Shown piece by piece: positions 61,853-64,000 of a DNA stretch of 64,000 nucleotides (positions are counted from its first letter, which is position 1; the number at the start of each line of letters is the position of its first letter). The stretch is from Chryseobacterium nepalense (GTDB taxonomy: Bacteria; Bacteroidota; Bacteroidia; Flavobacteriales; Weeksellaceae), in assembly GCF_023195755.1 (NCBI RefSeq), contig NZ_CP096203.1, positions 3,472,001 through 3,536,000 of the forward strand. Direction: 5' to 3'. Position numbers and translations under genes: made by a program. The notes under the pieces are model-generated. The model did no database searches. It was not told the DNA's origin and saw nothing but the letters and a program-made list of their open reading frames with translations.

Positions 61853-62992
61853 ATGAATTTCAATACAAAAGTAATACACGGTGGCCAACACCACGAATCT
61901 GCAACAGGATCTGTAAATGTTCCTGTATTTTTAACATCAACATTCGCCCAGAAAAGTCCGGGTGTACATTCCGGATACGAATATTCAAGAGCGGCAAATC
62001 CTACAAGACAGGCTTTGGAAGATTCTCTGGCAAGCATTGAAAACGGTGCGAGAGGTTTGGCCTTCGGGTCTGGCTTAGCGGCCATTGATTGTGTTTTAAA
62101 ATTATTAAACCCAGGAGATGAGGTTATTGCAGTGGATGATTTGTACGGGGGAACCTACAGAATGTTTACCAGGCTTTTCGAAAAATATCAGCTCAAATTT
62201 ACCTTTGTGAGTTTTGATGATACTTCAAAAATTGCCGATGTCATTACCGATAAAACAAAATTAATCTGGGTTGAAACACCAACCAATCCTTTAATGAAGC
62301 TGGTTGATATCAAAGCGGTAGTTGAAGTGGCAAAGGGTAAAGATATCCTGGTTGCGGTTGACAATACCTTCGCGACTCCTTATCTCCAGAGACCGATTGA
62401 CCTGGGCGCTGATATCGTAATGCACTCTGCAACCAAATATTTGGGTGGGCACTCCGATGTTATCGCAGGAGCTTTAGTAGCGAAAGATGCTGAATTAGGC
62501 GAAAAACTTCATTTTATCCAGTTTGCGAGCGGTGGTATTTTGGGCCCTCATGATTCATACCTTGTACTAAGAGGAATCAAAACATTGGCATTAAGAGTTC
62601 AGAGACATTCAGAAAACGGAATGGCTGTTGCCCAATATCTTGAATCTCATCCTGCTGTGGATAAGGTGATTTATCCTGGTTTGGAATCTCATCCTCAATA
62701 TGAATTGGCCAAATCCCAAATGAAAGATTTTGGCGGAATGGTTTCTTTTACGTTTAAATCGGGAAAAAAAGAAGATGCGATTAAATTTTTAGAAAAAGTA
62801 AAAGTATTCACATTGGCTGAATCATTGGGTGGAGTAGAGTCTCTGGCTAATCATCCTGCTTTAATGACCCACGCTTCCATCCCTGCGGAAAAACGTGCAG
62901 AATTGGGAATTACCGATGATCTGGTACGTTTAAGTGTTGGAATCGAAGATGCGGAAGACCTTATCGCAGATCTTGAAAGAGCTTTTTCGTAA
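61853..62992 (+). CDS. cystathionine gamma-synthase/lyase family PLP enzyme
   Basis: A 379-residue Cys/Met-metabolism PLP enzyme. The PLP lysine is in HSATKYLGGHSDVIAGA; DDLYGGTYRMF, WVETPTNPLMKLVDI and AVDNTFATPYLQRP are the usual family blocks; the C-terminal SLGGVESLANHPALMTHASIP is also typical. The pattern cannot separate cystathionine gamma-synthase from gamma-lyase; both are common in flavobacteria. Monocistronic. Confidence 0.93.
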   Translation: MNFNTKVIHGGQHHESATGSVNVPVFLTSTFAQKSPGVHSGYEYSRAANPTRQALEDSLASIENGARGLAFGSGLAAIDCVLKLLNPGDEVIAVDDLYGGTYRMFTRLFEKYQLKFTFVSFDDTSKIADVITDKTKLIWVETPTNPLMKLVDIKAVVEVAKGKDILVAVDNTFATPYLQRPIDLGADIVMHSATKYLGGHSDVIAGALVAKDAELGEKLHFIQFASGGILGPHDSYLVLRGIKTLALRVQRHSENGMAVAQYLESHPAVDKVIYPGLESHPQYELAKSQMKDFGGMVSFTFKSGKKEDAIKFLEKVKVFTLAESLGGVESLANHPALMTHASIPAEKRAELGITDDLVRLSVGIEDAEDLIADLERAFS

Positions 62993-63007
62993 TATAACTT
63001 TTTAAAA

Positions 63008-63290
63008 TCATTTTGATTTGTATCGAAAAGCAGTATTGATTTTATTTGAAGCTTTTTGACTCCGTCGAATTGTATTTGTAAATTTTTAAGGAGCAATTTG
63101 ATTGCATCGAAAAGCAATATATATTTTTTATTTGAAGCTTTTTGACTCCGTCGAATTGTATTTGCAAATTTTTTAAGGAGCAATTTCCCGCTTTCGCTAC
63201 TCGCTTTTTCTGTTTTTGGCTCGGCGGCTTTGCCGCCGAGCCAAAAACAGAAAAGAGCTCAGACATGCCGCTCAACCGGGGCTAGGGTGG
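63008..63290 (+). repeat. variable-palindrome element, copy 3
   Basis: A partial module then two modules beginning at 63048 and 63134 (86 bp apart, the second cut short) lead to the block tttcgctactcgctttt. A perfect 22-bp palindrome follows (arms 63206-63227 and 63233-63254, loop ctttg), then the tail agagctcagacatgccg, aaccggggctagggtgg. The arm middle, tgtttttggctc, is again unique. The rest of 63291-63460 shows no gene. Confidence 0.88.
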
Positions 63291-63460
63291 AGGTCTTTGT
63301 TTAAACATTTGAAAACCGTACAAAGTTTTTAGATATTGATTTAATAAAAATTAAGCTTTATGGTCTTTGTTAAGTAAAAAGGCTTTGAGACCTTAAAAAC
63401 ATTTAGTAGTCAATAATCTTAGCGGCTTTGCATTTAAAATAAATTATTAATAAAAATATT

Positions 63461-63940
63461 ATGAGAAAGATTCAGATTGTATTGTTACTGATTGTAAGTC
63501 AGATCATGTTTTCTCAGGTAAAGAATACCGATGAGCTCTATAAAACGGCAAAAAAATTAGACAGTCTGATATTCGATATCGGATTTAATGCATGCGATCT
63601 TTCTCATTATGATTCAATCGTCAGCGACGATCTTGAATTTTACCACGACAAAGGCGGGATTACCTCCGGAAAAGCAGCATTCATTGCGTCCATTAAAAAC
63701 AATATCTGCGGCGGTCCCAACAAAGTAAGGCGCGAACTGGTTCCCGGCAGCATGAAAATTTATCCTTTGTACAATAATAATGTTCTGTATGCTTTCATTC
63801 AGGAAGGAGAACATGATTTTGCTGAATTTTATAAAGGAAAATGGAATAAAGGAAGCCGCGCAAAATTTACTATTCTCTGGACTCTGGAAGATAAAAACTG
63901 GAAAATGAAAAGGGTTTTAAGTTACGATCACCATCTATAA
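63461..63940 (+). CDS. secreted NTF2-like (SnoaL/DUF4440-type) protein
   Basis: A 159-residue protein with signal peptide (about 1-19, ending IMFSQ) and one NTF2-like cone fold: LDSLIFDIGFNACDLSHYDSIVSDDLEFYHDKGGITSGKAAF, then FAEFYKGKWNKGSRAKFTILWTLEDKNWKMKRVLSYDH. Such proteins bind small ligands or are enzymes of unknown kind. The cysteines at about 47 and 86 could pair after export. Confidence 0.82.
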   Translation: MRKIQIVLLLIVSQIMFSQVKNTDELYKTAKKLDSLIFDIGFNACDLSHYDSIVSDDLEFYHDKGGITSGKAAFIASIKNNICGGPNKVRRELVPGSMKIYPLYNNNVLYAFIQEGEHDFAEFYKGKWNKGSRAKFTILWTLEDKNWKMKRVLSYDHHL

Positions 63941-63972
63941 ATTACTTTATCAAACATATATTTTCATAGCTT

Positions 63973-63980
63973 TATCTTTG
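63973..63980 (+). promoter_or_regulatory. -7-like box near the right edge
   Basis: TATCTTTG fits TAnnTTTG and may start a gene beyond the window. No -33 box is evident. Confidence 0.25.
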
Positions 63981-64000
63981 ACAATATTTTCAAATTCAAT

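Overview
The window looks like chromosomal DNA of a Chryseobacterium-type member of the Flavobacteriia (Bacteroidota). The signs are low G+C, flavobacterial promoters of the form TTG-N19/20-TAnnTTTG, two secreted proteins ending in type IX secretion (T9SS) sorting domains, the gliding genes gldB and gldC beside nadE, an outer-membrane receptor-like barrel, a GH92 mannosidase and a close relative of the Elizabethkingia alkaline phosphatase PafA. No rRNA, tRNA, CRISPR array, integrase or intact insertion sequence was seen.

Layout. 1-1341: alkylation repair (3' end of an Ada-type methyltransferase, then an AlkB-type dioxygenase). 1600-9270: secreted CocE-like hydrolase, outer-membrane barrel, two BON-domain proteins, dicarboxylate symporter. 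9835-14177: PhyH-type oxygenase, small NTR-like secreted protein, GH92 alpha-mannosidase. 14305-16897: Mrp and NifU-like Fe-S carriers, then an orphan NarL-type regulator. 17009-24438: large T9SS-secreted protein, NAD(P)H-binding protein translationally coupled to a tiny membrane peptide, and the ppx-ppk1 polyphosphate operon. 24802-26697: dnaK.

27365-35953 is the most unusual gene block: three consecutive phage-tail-collar proteins of about 180 residues with no phage around them, a periplasmic-binding-fold protein without a signal peptide, a formyltransferase coupled to it by ATGA, and a 1582-residue T9SS protein with 14 SprB-type repeats. 36210-45077: P-type ATPase, two paralogous small proteins, nucleoid-associated protein, bacteriophytochrome kinase with its heme oxygenase, malate dehydrogenase. 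45187-53407: RDD protein, AraC regulator, two SDR enzymes, a TetR regulator with two visible operators, an S41 peptidase, and an AT-rich DUF262-HEPN pair that looks like an inserted defence module. 54062-58170: PafA, Crp/Fnr regulator, barnase with barstar. 58336-63940: nadE, acetyltransferase, LRR protein, gldB, gldC, a trans-sulfuration PLP enzyme and an NTF2-like secreted protein.

Intergenic DNA holds several dispersed repeat families. The strongest is present three times (9328-9535, 21110-21395, 63008-63290). It has conserved flanks around a perfect 22-24 bp palindrome whose middle differs completely between copies while pairing stays perfect. Other families are a REPIN-like inverted pair (1341-1445), an ACATTGTTAC-type repeat flanking the nadE-gldC block (58190-58335 and 61775-61852) and an inverted-repeat element at 56284-56442.

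All functional calls rest on motif recognition by eye; no database search was run.
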